Assembly: GCA_036846645.1 (NCBI GenBank)
Contig: DAIUBN010000131.1
Coordinates: forward strand, 1 to 8,516
Source: JAAYUD01 sp036846645
Lineage (GTDB): Bacteria; Bacteroidota; Bacteroidia; Bacteroidales; Bacteroidaceae
DNA length: 8,516 bases
Reading direction: 5' to 3'
Shown one piece after another: positions 1 to 6,120 of this stretch (positions are counted from its first letter, which is position 1; each line of letters starts with the position of its first letter). The notes below the pieces were generated by a model. It searched no databases. It saw only the letters and a list, made by a program, of their open reading frames with translations, and was not told the DNA's origin. The position numbers and the translations under genes are program-made.

Positions 1-586
1 GTTGGTAGATTTTGCCCGTCGCAAGAATATTGTCATTGTCAACGACAATCCTTATAGTTTTATTCTCAACGACAAGCCAATCAGTATACTCGAAATGCCA
101 GGAGCCAAAGATTGTTGTATCGAATTCAATTCGATGAGCAAGAGTCACAATATGCCAGGCTGGCGTGTCGCTATGTTGGCATCGAACGCACAGTTCGTAC
201 AGTGGGTTCTTAAGGTAAAGAGCAATATAGATAGTGGTATGTTTCGTGCCGTGCAACTTGCAGCTGCAACAGCACTCGAAGCCGACCGTGATTGGTACGA
301 CGGGAATAATGCCAATTATCGTAGCCGCCGTCAGCTAGCCGGAGAAATAATGGATGCACTTCATTGCACTTACGATAAAAGTCAGGTTGGCATGTTCCTT
401 TGGGGTAAGATACCTGCTATATATAATAAGGTAGAAGACCTCACCGAAAAGATACTTCAAGAAGCTCGGGTTTTTATCACCCCTGGTTTTATTTTCGGCA
501 GCAATGGCGAACGTTTTATTAGAATTTCACTTTGTTGCAAGAATGACAAGCTCGAAGAAGCATTGGCGAGAATCAAGAAATTATAG
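1..586 (+). CDS. PLP-dependent aminotransferase, class I/II (5'-truncated)
   Basis: This is the C-terminal half (about 194 residues) of a fold-type I aminotransferase; the start lies before the window, and the TTG at position 2 is not a real start. Numbering from that codon, the active-site residues match aspartate aminotransferase in order and spacing. D15 and Y18 (in NDNPY) contact the PLP ring, S44 and K47 (in NSMSK) give the phosphate contact and the Schiff-base lysine, R55 (in GWR) binds phosphate, and R174 (in RIS) binds the substrate carboxylate. Full-length relatives are near 390 residues, so roughly half is missing. It sits 71 bp upstream of DAHP synthase/chorismate mutase and prephenate dehydrogenase on the same strand. 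A role in transaminating phenylpyruvate or 4-hydroxyphenylpyruvate (or prephenate) is therefore likely, but that substrate is inferred from context only. The family call is firm. Confidence 0.93.
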   Translation, partial: LVDFARRKNIVIVNDNPYSFILNDKPISILEMPGAKDCCIEFNSMSKSHNMPGWRVAMLASNAQFVQWVLKVKSNIDSGMFRAVQLAAATALEADRDWYDGNNANYRSRRQLAGEIMDALHCTYDKSQVGMFLWGKIPAIYNKVEDLTEKILQEARVFITPGFIFGSNGERFIRISLCCKNDKLEEALARIKKL

Positions 587-657
587 GGCATATAAATCTA
601 TAAGAGGTATATGAACTTATAATCCCAATATAAAAAAACAATTAAAAACTCAATACA

Positions 658-1719
658 ATGGAATTAGAACCAATTAATCTACCTGGCGTCTCAATGGAAC
701 GTCCACTAGTAATAGCCGGTCCTTGCAGTGCAGAGACCGAAGAACAAATCATGAATACGGCTCGCGACCTATCTGCCAAAGGCATCAAGATACTTCGTGC
801 CGGAATTTGGAAACCACGTACCAAACCAGGTGGCTTCGAAGGTGTAGGTGTTGAAGGACTGCAATGGCTTAAGAAAGCCAAGAAAGAATATGGTATGTAT
901 ACTGCTACCGAAGTAGCTACCAAAGATCATGTTTTCGAAGCTTTAAAAGCCGGCATCGATATCCTTTGGATTGGTGCCCGCACATCTGCCAACCCTTTTG
1001 CGGTGCAAGAAATTGCTGATGCACTGAGAGGAGTAGATATTCCGGTATATATCAAGAATCCTGTCAATCCAGATCTCGAACTTTGGATTGGTGCTTTGCA
1101 ACGTCTCAATAATGCCGGCATCAAACGACTTGGTGCTATTCATCGTGGTTTCAGTACTTACGACAAGACGATTTATCGCAATACACCTCAATGGCAGGTT
1201 CCTATCGAACTGCGTCGTCGCATTCCCGAGCTGCCTATTCTTTGTGACCCAAGTCATATCGGTGGCAAGCGCGAGTTGGTTGCCCCTATCTGTCAGCAGG
1301 CTATGGACTTGAATTTCGACGGATTGATTATCGAGTCTCATTGCGATCCTGATAAGGCATGGAGTGATGCCAAGCAGCAGGTTACTCCCGAAGTATTGGA
1401 TTACATTCTTAATATGCTGGTCATTCGTAAAGAAACTCAATCTACCGAAAATCTTACCGAACTACGTAAGCAGATTGATGAATGCGATGATAATCTGATT
1501 GAGATATTAGCTAAGCGAATGAGAATATGCCGTGAAATCGGAACTTATAAGAAAGAGCATGATATCACTGTGCTACAGACTGCTCGTTACCGTGAGATTA
1601 TCGAAAAGCGTGGTTTGCAAGGCGCTCAATGCAATATGGATGCTAAGTTTGTAGAAGATGTGTTCGAGGCTATTCATGCCGAATCGGTTCGCGAACAGAT
1701 GGAAATTATCAATAAATAA
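658..1719 (+). CDS. Bifunctional 3-deoxy-7-phosphoheptulonate synthase / chorismate mutase
   Basis: A 353-residue fusion enzyme. Residues 13-255 are a type I-beta DAHP synthase barrel, which condenses phosphoenolpyruvate with erythrose 4-phosphate. Visible motifs are GPCSAE (21-26), KPRTKPGGFEG (52-62), KNPVNPD (133-139), HRGFS (162-166) and CDPSHIGGKR (196-205). The four metal ligands expected from the Thermotoga enzyme are C23, H200, E226 and D237, with matching spacing. Residues 262-350 are an AroQ chorismate mutase. R270, R287, K298, R310 and Q347 align with E. coli R11, R28, K39, R51 and Q88, while the positions of D48 and E52 are Q307 and Y311. There is no N-terminal ferredoxin-like or ACT-like regulatory domain. 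In related fusions, including to my knowledge one from Prevotella, the mutase domain mediates prephenate feedback; the same is inferred here. It lies 15 bp upstream of tyrA, probably in one operon. Confidence 0.97.
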   Translation: MELEPINLPGVSMERPLVIAGPCSAETEEQIMNTARDLSAKGIKILRAGIWKPRTKPGGFEGVGVEGLQWLKKAKKEYGMYTATEVATKDHVFEALKAGIDILWIGARTSANPFAVQEIADALRGVDIPVYIKNPVNPDLELWIGALQRLNNAGIKRLGAIHRGFSTYDKTIYRNTPQWQVPIELRRRIPELPILCDPSHIGGKRELVAPICQQAMDLNFDGLIIESHCDPDKAWSDAKQQVTPEVLDYILNMLVIRKETQSTENLTELRKQIDECDDNLIEILAKRMRICREIGTYKKEHDITVLQTARYREIIEKRGLQGAQCNMDAKFVEDVFEAIHAESVREQMEIINK

Positions 1720-1734
1720 TAAAGATAGATTATA

Positions 1735-2514
1735 ATGAAAATTCTGATATTAGGAGCCGGAAAGATGGGCTCGTTCTTCAATGACGTTTTGAGTTTCGAT
1801 CACGAGACAGCAGTCTATGATACCAATCCGCAGCAGTTGCGCTTTGTATATAATACCTATCGCTTCACAAAGCTCGAAGAAATCAAAGAGTTTCAGCCCG
1901 AGCTGCTCATCAATGCTGTGACTATCAAGTATACTTTGCAGGCTTTCAAAGATGTGCTGCCCTATCTTCCAAAAGACTGTATCATTAGCGATATCGCTTC
2001 TGTAAAAACAGGATTGAAGCGCTTCTATAAAGAATGTGGCTTTCGTTATGTTTCTTCTCACCCGATGTTCGGACCTACTTTTGCTTCTCTCAACAATTTG
2101 AGTACAGAGAATGCTATCATCATCAGTGAGAGTGATCATCTCGGCAAGATATTCTTTAAAGACCTCTATCAGGGACTCAACCTCAATATCTTTGAGTATA
2201 CTTTCGAACAGCATGACGAAACTATCGCCTATTCGTTGTCAATTCCGTTTGTTTCTACTTTTGTTTTCTCGGCTATTATGCAGCATCAGGATGCACCGGG
2301 TACAACATTCAAAAAGCACATGGCAATAGCAAAGGGCTTGCTTAATGAGGATGACTACTTGCTGCAAGAAATTTTGTTCAATCCCCGCACTCCTGTTCAG
2401 GTCGAGAAGATTCGTACTGAGTTGAAGATTCTGCTCGATATCATCACTCGTAAAGATGCTGATGCCATGAAGCAGTACTTGAAAAAGATTAGAGCCAATA
2501 TCAGAGAACACTAA
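1735..2514 (+). CDS. tyrA: Prephenate dehydrogenase
   Basis: A 259-residue TyrA-type enzyme that oxidatively decarboxylates prephenate to 4-hydroxyphenylpyruvate for tyrosine synthesis. The N-terminal Rossmann domain shows the glycine-rich loop G7-A-G9-K-M-G12. D29 at the end of the second strand favours NAD over NADP (inference). The catalytic region has SDIASVK (85-91) and SSHPMFGP (107-114) with the conserved histidine H109. A second histidine, H160 in EQHDE, and R218 in NPRTP fit the family's substrate-site residues. The rest is the helical dimerisation domain. There is no C-terminal ACT domain, so it is a short monofunctional form. The ATG at 1735 is 15 bp after the previous stop, which suggests cotranscription with DAHP synthase/chorismate mutase. 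Together the two take the pathway from shikimate entry to the tyrosine branch. Confidence 0.94.
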   Translation: MKILILGAGKMGSFFNDVLSFDHETAVYDTNPQQLRFVYNTYRFTKLEEIKEFQPELLINAVTIKYTLQAFKDVLPYLPKDCIISDIASVKTGLKRFYKECGFRYVSSHPMFGPTFASLNNLSTENAIIISESDHLGKIFFKDLYQGLNLNIFEYTFEQHDETIAYSLSIPFVSTFVFSAIMQHQDAPGTTFKKHMAIAKGLLNEDDYLLQEILFNPRTPVQVEKIRTELKILLDIITRKDADAMKQYLKKIRANIREH

Positions 2515-2579
2515 ATTTATATGGACCTTAAGGTTGATATGCTTTATAAGTCCTATACAATAAATGAAAGGAAAAAGAA

Positions 2580-3037
2580 ATGAGTAAAATTTATGTCTTA
2601 TTAGCTCAAGGTTTCGAAACTGTCGAAGCCCTGTCACAAGTAGATGTATGTCGCCGCTGCAAACAAGATGTGACTACGGTCTCTATAGATAATAATTATA
2701 GTGTTACTTCATCTCATGGTGTTGAAGTGTATGCAAATCAGCTGATTAAAGATACTGATTTTAGTGATGCTGATGTTATAGTCCTACCGGGAGGATTCCC
2801 AGGATACATGAATCTTGCAGAATCTAAAGAGGTAGGTCAAGTCATTACAGCCCATTATCAGTCGGGCAAAATATTGGCTGCTATTTGTGGTGCTCCCTAT
2901 GCGTTGGCTGTCAATGGAATCGGCAAAGATCGCCGAATCACCTATCATCATAGTATTAAAGACAAAATGACTGGATACGCTTATACCGGAGAGAAGGCTA
3001 CTATTGATGGCAATCTTATTACTGGTCGTGGTGCTGG
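2580..3037 (+). CDS. DJ-1/PfpI (ThiJ) family protein, 3' end lost in assembly gap
   Basis: About 153 residues of a DJ-1-clade glutamine-amidotransferase-like protein are visible. Key positions match human DJ-1. E16 corresponds to the glutamate that hydrogen-bonds the reactive cysteine. C103, in the nucleophile elbow AICGAP (101-106), is the reactive cysteine. H123 aligns with DJ-1 H126 through the shared KDKM stretch that follows (127-130). The oxyanion-type loop LPGGFPG spans 69-75. The sequence stops at GRGAG, where DJ-1 relatives continue with about 35 more residues, so the C-terminal helix lies in the run of N. Family members act as deglycases, glyoxalases or redox-sensitive chaperones; which applies here cannot be told. 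The ATG at 2580 follows an A/G-rich leader (gaaaggaaaaagaa) and is 65 bp after tyrA. It may share that transcript, but a role in aromatic synthesis is not implied. Confidence 0.92.
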
Positions 3038-3137
3038 NNNNNNNNNNNNNNNNNNNNNNNNNNNNNNNNNNNNNNNNNNNNNNNNNNNNNNNNNNNNNNN
3101 NNNNNNNNNNNNNNNNNNNNNNNNNNNNNNNNNNNNN
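3038..3137. other. Assembly gap (100 N)
   Basis: A run of exactly 100 unknown bases, the usual placeholder for a scaffold gap of unknown length. It hides the end of the DJ-1-family gene, the intergenic region, and the start of the calycin-like gene with its expected signal peptide. The missing 35 or so DJ-1 codons alone would fill it, so the true distance is probably more than 100 bp. Any reading frame drawn through the N is artificial. Confidence 0.98.
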
Positions 3138-3477
3138 TGTCAATGGTGTCAGTACCGGTGATGCTGTCAATTATCCTATTGTGATAAAAGCTACAAGTAA
3201 TAATACGATTACTTTGTCGATAGCCAATTTCTCATTCTCTTCAATGAATTTGGGAAATTTCCTGATCAAAGACTGTAATTGTACTTATGCCAATGGCGTT
3301 TATACATTGACCGGCACTACTTCTGTTAGCGTCAATCTTTTGGGAGCTGCTATTGCTTGTCCTACTCAGATTACAGGTACTATTACCAACGACAAAGCTA
3401 TTCTTTCTATTACGATTACTGTCCCTGGTCTCAATCAGACAGTGATTGTTAATTACACAGGTAGCAAGAACGCTTAA
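3138..3477 (+). CDS. Calycin-like domain secreted protein, 5' end lost in assembly gap
   Basis: The last 112 residues of a protein whose start is hidden in the N run; the first complete codon is at 3139. The visible part is almost wholly beta-strand: short alternating hydrophobic segments separated by N/G/T-rich turns, such as NTITLSIANFSF, GVYTLTGTTSVSV and KAILSITITVPG. This fits the Bacteroidetes calycin-like (lipocalin-like barrel) domain found in secreted proteins and lipoproteins, where a small-molecule binding role is supposed but mostly unproven. Charged residues are scarce. Three cysteines lie at about 48, 50 and 72 of the fragment. An N-terminal signal peptide or lipobox is expected but cannot be seen. 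It is followed 15 bp later by a strong terminator, so it ends its transcript. The fold assignment rests on pattern resemblance rather than a decisive motif. Confidence 0.62.
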
Positions 3478-3492
3478 TACTGAAATAAAATA

Positions 3493-3541
3493 CCACCGGC
3501 ATTAGTTCATCATATTGATACTAATGTCGGTGGCGTTTTTT
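3493..3541 (+). terminator. Rho-independent terminator after the calycin-like gene
   Basis: Arms 3493-3506 (ccaccggcattagt) and 3520-3533 (actaatgtcggtgg) pair over 14 bp with a single G-U wobble and a 13-nt loop. The U-tract at 3536-3541 follows directly. It starts 15 bp after the stop codon and separates the left-hand genes from the intergenic island. Confidence 0.88.
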
Positions 3542-3556
3542 ATTATGACGAGAAAT

Positions 3557-3670
3557 GCATCAAGACGATTTTAGGAAAACATTTGGACGTTTCGCCCGAT
3601 ACTTTTAGACGTTTTGGTATATTCTTCAAGACGATTTCTGTACTATGTCAATACGTTTTTTCGGGGATTT
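3557..3670. repeat. Five-unit degenerate tandem array with exact 22-bp period
   Basis: The trinucleotide ACG recurs at 3565, 3587, 3609, 3631 and 3653, precisely 22 bp apart. Each lies in a conserved core of about 11 bases: caagACGattt, ttggACGtttc, ttagACGtttt, caagACGattt and caatACGtttt. Each core is preceded by a four-base flank ending in T (gcat, acat, actt, tctt, atgt). The remaining seven or so bases vary. A period of 22 is not a multiple of three, so a repeated peptide is not the cause. It is close to two helical turns, so all cores face nearly the same side of the DNA, which would suit a bound protein array. Function unknown. Confidence 0.75.
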
Positions 3671-3750
3671 GTTACTCTCTTCTCCAGGGACTTTTATCAT
3701 ACTCTATCTTCAGCCTACTGTTGATGATTATCAACGAATTAAGTCAAGTA

Positions 3751-3790
3751 CGACAAAAGTTGGTATATCGCGATATACCAACTTTTGTCG
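3751..3790. repeat. Perfect 40-bp palindrome
   Basis: Bases 3751-3770 (starting cgacaaaagt, ending tatatcg) are exactly the reverse complement of 3771-3790, with no spacer. As RNA on either strand this could fold into an 18-bp stem closed by a CGCG tetraloop. No U-tract follows on either side, so it is not a standard intrinsic terminator. It lies about 205 bp upstream of the sigma factor start. It could be a REP-like extragenic palindrome, a dimer-protein operator, or an RNA processing or stability element. Confidence 0.9.
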
Positions 3791-3995
3791 CTTTCAGCCC
3801 AACTCCTTATCTTACAGTATTTTTCACTGAAGATAACTGTCGGTGAAAGTCGTAGGAGTAATAGATAACCTTCTATTCACCGGATAACAATGCAGATAGA
3901 AATATTTATAAAAAAGAATATTTTTATATCTTTACGTCATATTTTTTCGACTTCTTTCTACTTCATTCGTATACTAAATGAAAACGCAATAGGAT

Positions 3996-4550
3996 ATGGA
4001 TTCAAAAGAGGAACAGCAGATAATAGAGCGATGCCAGCACGGCGACGAAAAGGCTTTTCGTTGTGTAGTGCAAAGCTACCAGCGTATGGTGTTCTCTGTG
4101 TCTCTAAGAATGGTGTGCAACGAAGATGCCGCCAAGGATATCGTACAGGAGACTTTTATTCGTGTATGGTTGAATATCCAAAAATATGAACGAGGAAAAG
4201 ATTTTAAGACATGGATCTACACTATTGCAATAAGGCTTTGTTTGGATACTTTGAAGAAGGATTCATGGGAAGCATTGGATTCCGAGGATGAAACTAGTTT
4301 TAATAATTTCGCTAATGAGCAATCACCCGATAAGCATTTGGAAAACAAAGAACTGGTTTCGATAATCAAAGTGTTGGTCCTGAATTTGACTCCTAAGCAA
4401 AGGATGGTTTTTACACTCATCTGCTTGGAACACCTCGAAACGCAAGAAGTAGAAAGAATTACGGGCCTTAGTGCCAATAAAATAAAGAGTAACATCTATA
4501 TAGCTCGCAGAAAGATAAAAGAACAATTAAAACGACTCGGTTATGAATGA
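3996..4550 (+). CDS. ECF-type RNA polymerase sigma factor (sigma-70 family)
   Basis: A 184-residue two-domain sigma factor of the usual extracytoplasmic-function size. Residues 8-88 form sigma region 2, with the core-binding and -10 recognition helices in DAAKDIVQETFIRVW (44-58) and FKTWIYTIAIRLCLDTLKK (70-88). A short acidic linker (89-127) leads to region 4 (about 128-178), whose helix-turn-helix includes LTPKQRMVF and TGLSANKIKSNIYIARRKIK for -35 recognition. There is no region 3 and no extra C-terminal domain. The ATG at 3996 is chosen because the region 2 homology begins just after it; a four-codon open frame (3978-3992) ends immediately upstream. Its last 8 bp overlap the next gene, so the two are translationally coupled, as is typical of sigma/anti-sigma pairs. 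No TonB-dependent receptor or SusC/D gene is nearby, so it is not an obvious transport-linked sigma factor. Target genes are unknown. Confidence 0.96.
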   Translation: MDSKEEQQIIERCQHGDEKAFRCVVQSYQRMVFSVSLRMVCNEDAAKDIVQETFIRVWLNIQKYERGKDFKTWIYTIAIRLCLDTLKKDSWEALDSEDETSFNNFANEQSPDKHLENKELVSIIKVLVLNLTPKQRMVFTLICLEHLETQEVERITGLSANKIKSNIYIARRKIKEQLKRLGYE

Positions 4551-4965
4551 AAAGATAGACGATATTATTGATAGACTTCAGGCTCAACATATAGAACTGA
4601 AGGGGGCCGATGAATTGACCAATCTAATAATGGACAATCTCCCCCATCAGTCGCAAAATGAAAAAGCTGAAGTTAGAGCTTCTAAAACGAACCATTCTGC
4701 CTTAATGGTGATACGATTGATTTCGTCGGTAGCAGCTACTTTACTCATCCTTTTGAGCTTGTGGCAAATCTCAGATCTGTTTACCATTCAAGCTCATAAA
4801 CAGAATAAGGATTTTGAACAATGTATTGCGAGATATGAAAACGATTATTCTTCGGTAGAGCGTAATAAGGATTTTAATGAAGCTTTTCGGAATTTAGTTC
4901 AACTGAGGAAGTCGCATCCATCAATTATTAACCAACTAAAAAACGCATGTTATGAAAAAAAGTAG
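4543..4965 (+). CDS. Single-pass membrane protein, candidate anti-sigma factor
   Basis: A 140-residue protein with an N-terminal soluble stretch of about 52 residues, one hydrophobic helix (about 53-76, ALMVIRLISS through SLWQI) and a C-terminal portion of about 64 residues rich in charged side chains. This topology would place the N-terminus in the cytoplasm next to a sigma factor and the C-terminus in the periplasm, the classical anti-sigma layout. The gene starts inside the sigma gene (8-bp overlap) and ends 14 bp inside the lipoprotein gene, so all three are probably coupled. I see neither the zinc-binding HxxxCxxC anti-sigma motif nor a FecR domain. The function therefore rests on position and topology only. 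It could instead be a co-sensor or an unrelated membrane protein. Confidence 0.6.
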   Translation: MNEKIDDIIDRLQAQHIELKGADELTNLIMDNLPHQSQNEKAEVRASKTNHSALMVIRLISSVAATLLILLSLWQISDLFTIQAHKQNKDFEQCIARYENDYSSVERNKDFNEAFRNLVQLRKSHPSIINQLKNACYEKK

Positions 4966-6028
4966 TCGTATTCTTCTTGTCGCTATTTTATTGGTGAGCT
5001 TATTCTCATCTTGCGAAAATAAGGTATCTATGCTTACCGTTATTCATAAAGACGGTTCTTTGCATCGCGAAGTCAGTTTCTTGGCCGACAGTACAGTAAT
5101 GCGTGGTAAAGATACCTCAAATAAATGTTTTGCGCGAATTTTAGAAAGTAACCAGTGGACCAAGAAATGGAATGCGTCAGAGAAAGATTCAAGAAAAAGT
5201 AAACTGATGTGCAAGGCTTCGAGAGATTTTGCATCTGCTAGCGAGATGGCCGAAGCCTATCCGCTAACTATTGGCGGGAAGTCTATTTTAAAGGATTGTA
5301 GACTGGAACGACATTTCAAAGGGTTCTATACAGATTATACGTTTTCTGAAACCTATAATGACTTTTCGTCGCTTTTCAAAATTCCTTTGATAAAATATCT
5401 CGATAAGGAAGCAGCTTCATATTGGCTCACCGGTAAGCCCAACGTTATGGAAGGCAAGAGTGGATATGAAACTCAGGAATATCTGGAGAATATGAATCGT
5501 CAGTTTGACCGCTGGCTCACTGCCAATATTATGAATGATGTTATTGACGTGCTGGTGGATAACTATGATTCTCTAAAAGGTATTCCTATTTCACGAAAAG
5601 AGATACTCATCAAACGTGACTCTCTCATCAATTATGCTTCGGAAAAGGGACTTTCACTTGCGAATGGTAGCTTGGGTATCGGACGTACTATTTCAACTTT
5701 CTTCCATTCCGACTATTTTATGGAACCTTGCAAAGACAATGGTTTTGTGGATCGTAAGCTACAGAACAAAATTGAATTGATATTTGAAGGTCTTTCTCTC
5801 CTAGATGTTGATTACCAACTTACTATGCCTGGCACAAAAATCATTGATTGCGGACAAGGCATTATTAAGGATAATGTCATTAGCTTTCGTTTGACTGGCG
5901 TTCGGCTGCTCTCTCGTGACTATACGATTTCAGCCTCTTTCCGATCAACCAATTATTGGGCTTTTATCGTCACATTACTTGTCATTATCATTGCCGTGTG
6001 GACTAGTGTGAGATTGAAAAAGAAGTGA
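4952..6028 (+). CDS. Lipoprotein with additional C-terminal transmembrane helix, function unknown
   Basis: A 358-residue protein of unrecognised family. It starts with a lipoprotein signal (MKKSSRILLVAILLV, then lipobox LFSSC), which would lipidate C21. After about 310 extracytoplasmic residues comes one strongly hydrophobic helix (about 335-352) ending in a basic RLKKK tail, which predicts a cytoplasmic C-terminus in the inner membrane. The segment before the helix, with MPGTKI (292-297), a gap, then NVISFRL (308-314) and RDYTISASF (322-330), resembles the end of LppM/DUF3153-type lipoproteins, which also finish with a transmembrane helix. That likeness is only suggestive. The ATG at 4952 overlaps the preceding gene by 14 bp, making it the third gene of the sigma cassette. 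It probably senses or transmits an envelope signal, or modulates the anti-sigma candidate; this is inference from linkage. Confidence 0.85.
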   Translation: MKKSSRILLVAILLVSLFSSCENKVSMLTVIHKDGSLHREVSFLADSTVMRGKDTSNKCFARILESNQWTKKWNASEKDSRKSKLMCKASRDFASASEMAEAYPLTIGGKSILKDCRLERHFKGFYTDYTFSETYNDFSSLFKIPLIKYLDKEAASYWLTGKPNVMEGKSGYETQEYLENMNRQFDRWLTANIMNDVIDVLVDNYDSLKGIPISRKEILIKRDSLINYASEKGLSLANGSLGIGRTISTFFHSDYFMEPCKDNGFVDRKLQNKIELIFEGLSLLDVDYQLTMPGTKIIDCGQGIIKDNVISFRLTGVRLLSRDYTISASFRSTNYWAFIVTLLVIIIAVWTSVRLKKK

Positions 6029-6120
6029 ATATCATTTTTCTAATCCTCTGGTCTATCTACATGATGTGTTGCAATATGAGAATCTGACTATTTGAAGCTG
6101 TTAAAACTGCTACATCAGAA

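Larger units (their letters stand above)
3542..3995. other. Structured intergenic island without a convincing gene
   Basis: About 450 bp between the terminator and the sigma factor gene. Short open frames exist on the + strand (for example 3583-3846), but they run through the repeat array and palindrome and resemble no known protein. Besides the array and palindrome listed separately, it holds a 6-bp hairpin with a 4-nt loop (GTTGAT 3720-3725 / ATCAAC 3730-3735). A second hairpin has an 8-bp stem (3822-3829 / 3841-3848, one G-U pair). Three copies of gataac lie between 3832 and 3888. The last 100 bp are strongly AT-rich and should hold the sigma operon promoter. The nearest matches to TAnnTTTG are TATCTTTA (3927-3934) and a TATTTTTT further on, each with one mismatch, so no promoter is called. 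Confidence 0.7.

Noticed and set aside
943..1440. Long - strand open frames opposite DAHP synthase/chorismate mutase
   Set aside because: The opposite + strand frame has a complete, motif-verified enzyme; these are antisense shadows without recognisable domains.
2525..2534. ACCTTAAGGT palindrome between tyrA and the DJ-1-family gene
   Set aside because: Ten bases is short enough to occur by chance, and nothing nearby marks it as an operator.
3557..3670. CRISPR array
   Set aside because: The units are only 22 bp in total and the cores are degenerate. There are no identical repeats separated by spacers of about 30 bp, and no cas genes are present.
3583..3846. 87-codon + strand open frame (and a nested 61-codon frame) in the intergenic island
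   Set aside because: It runs through the 22-bp array and the 40-bp palindrome, has no recognisable domain, and the 22-bp period breaks codon phase, so it is likely a chance frame.
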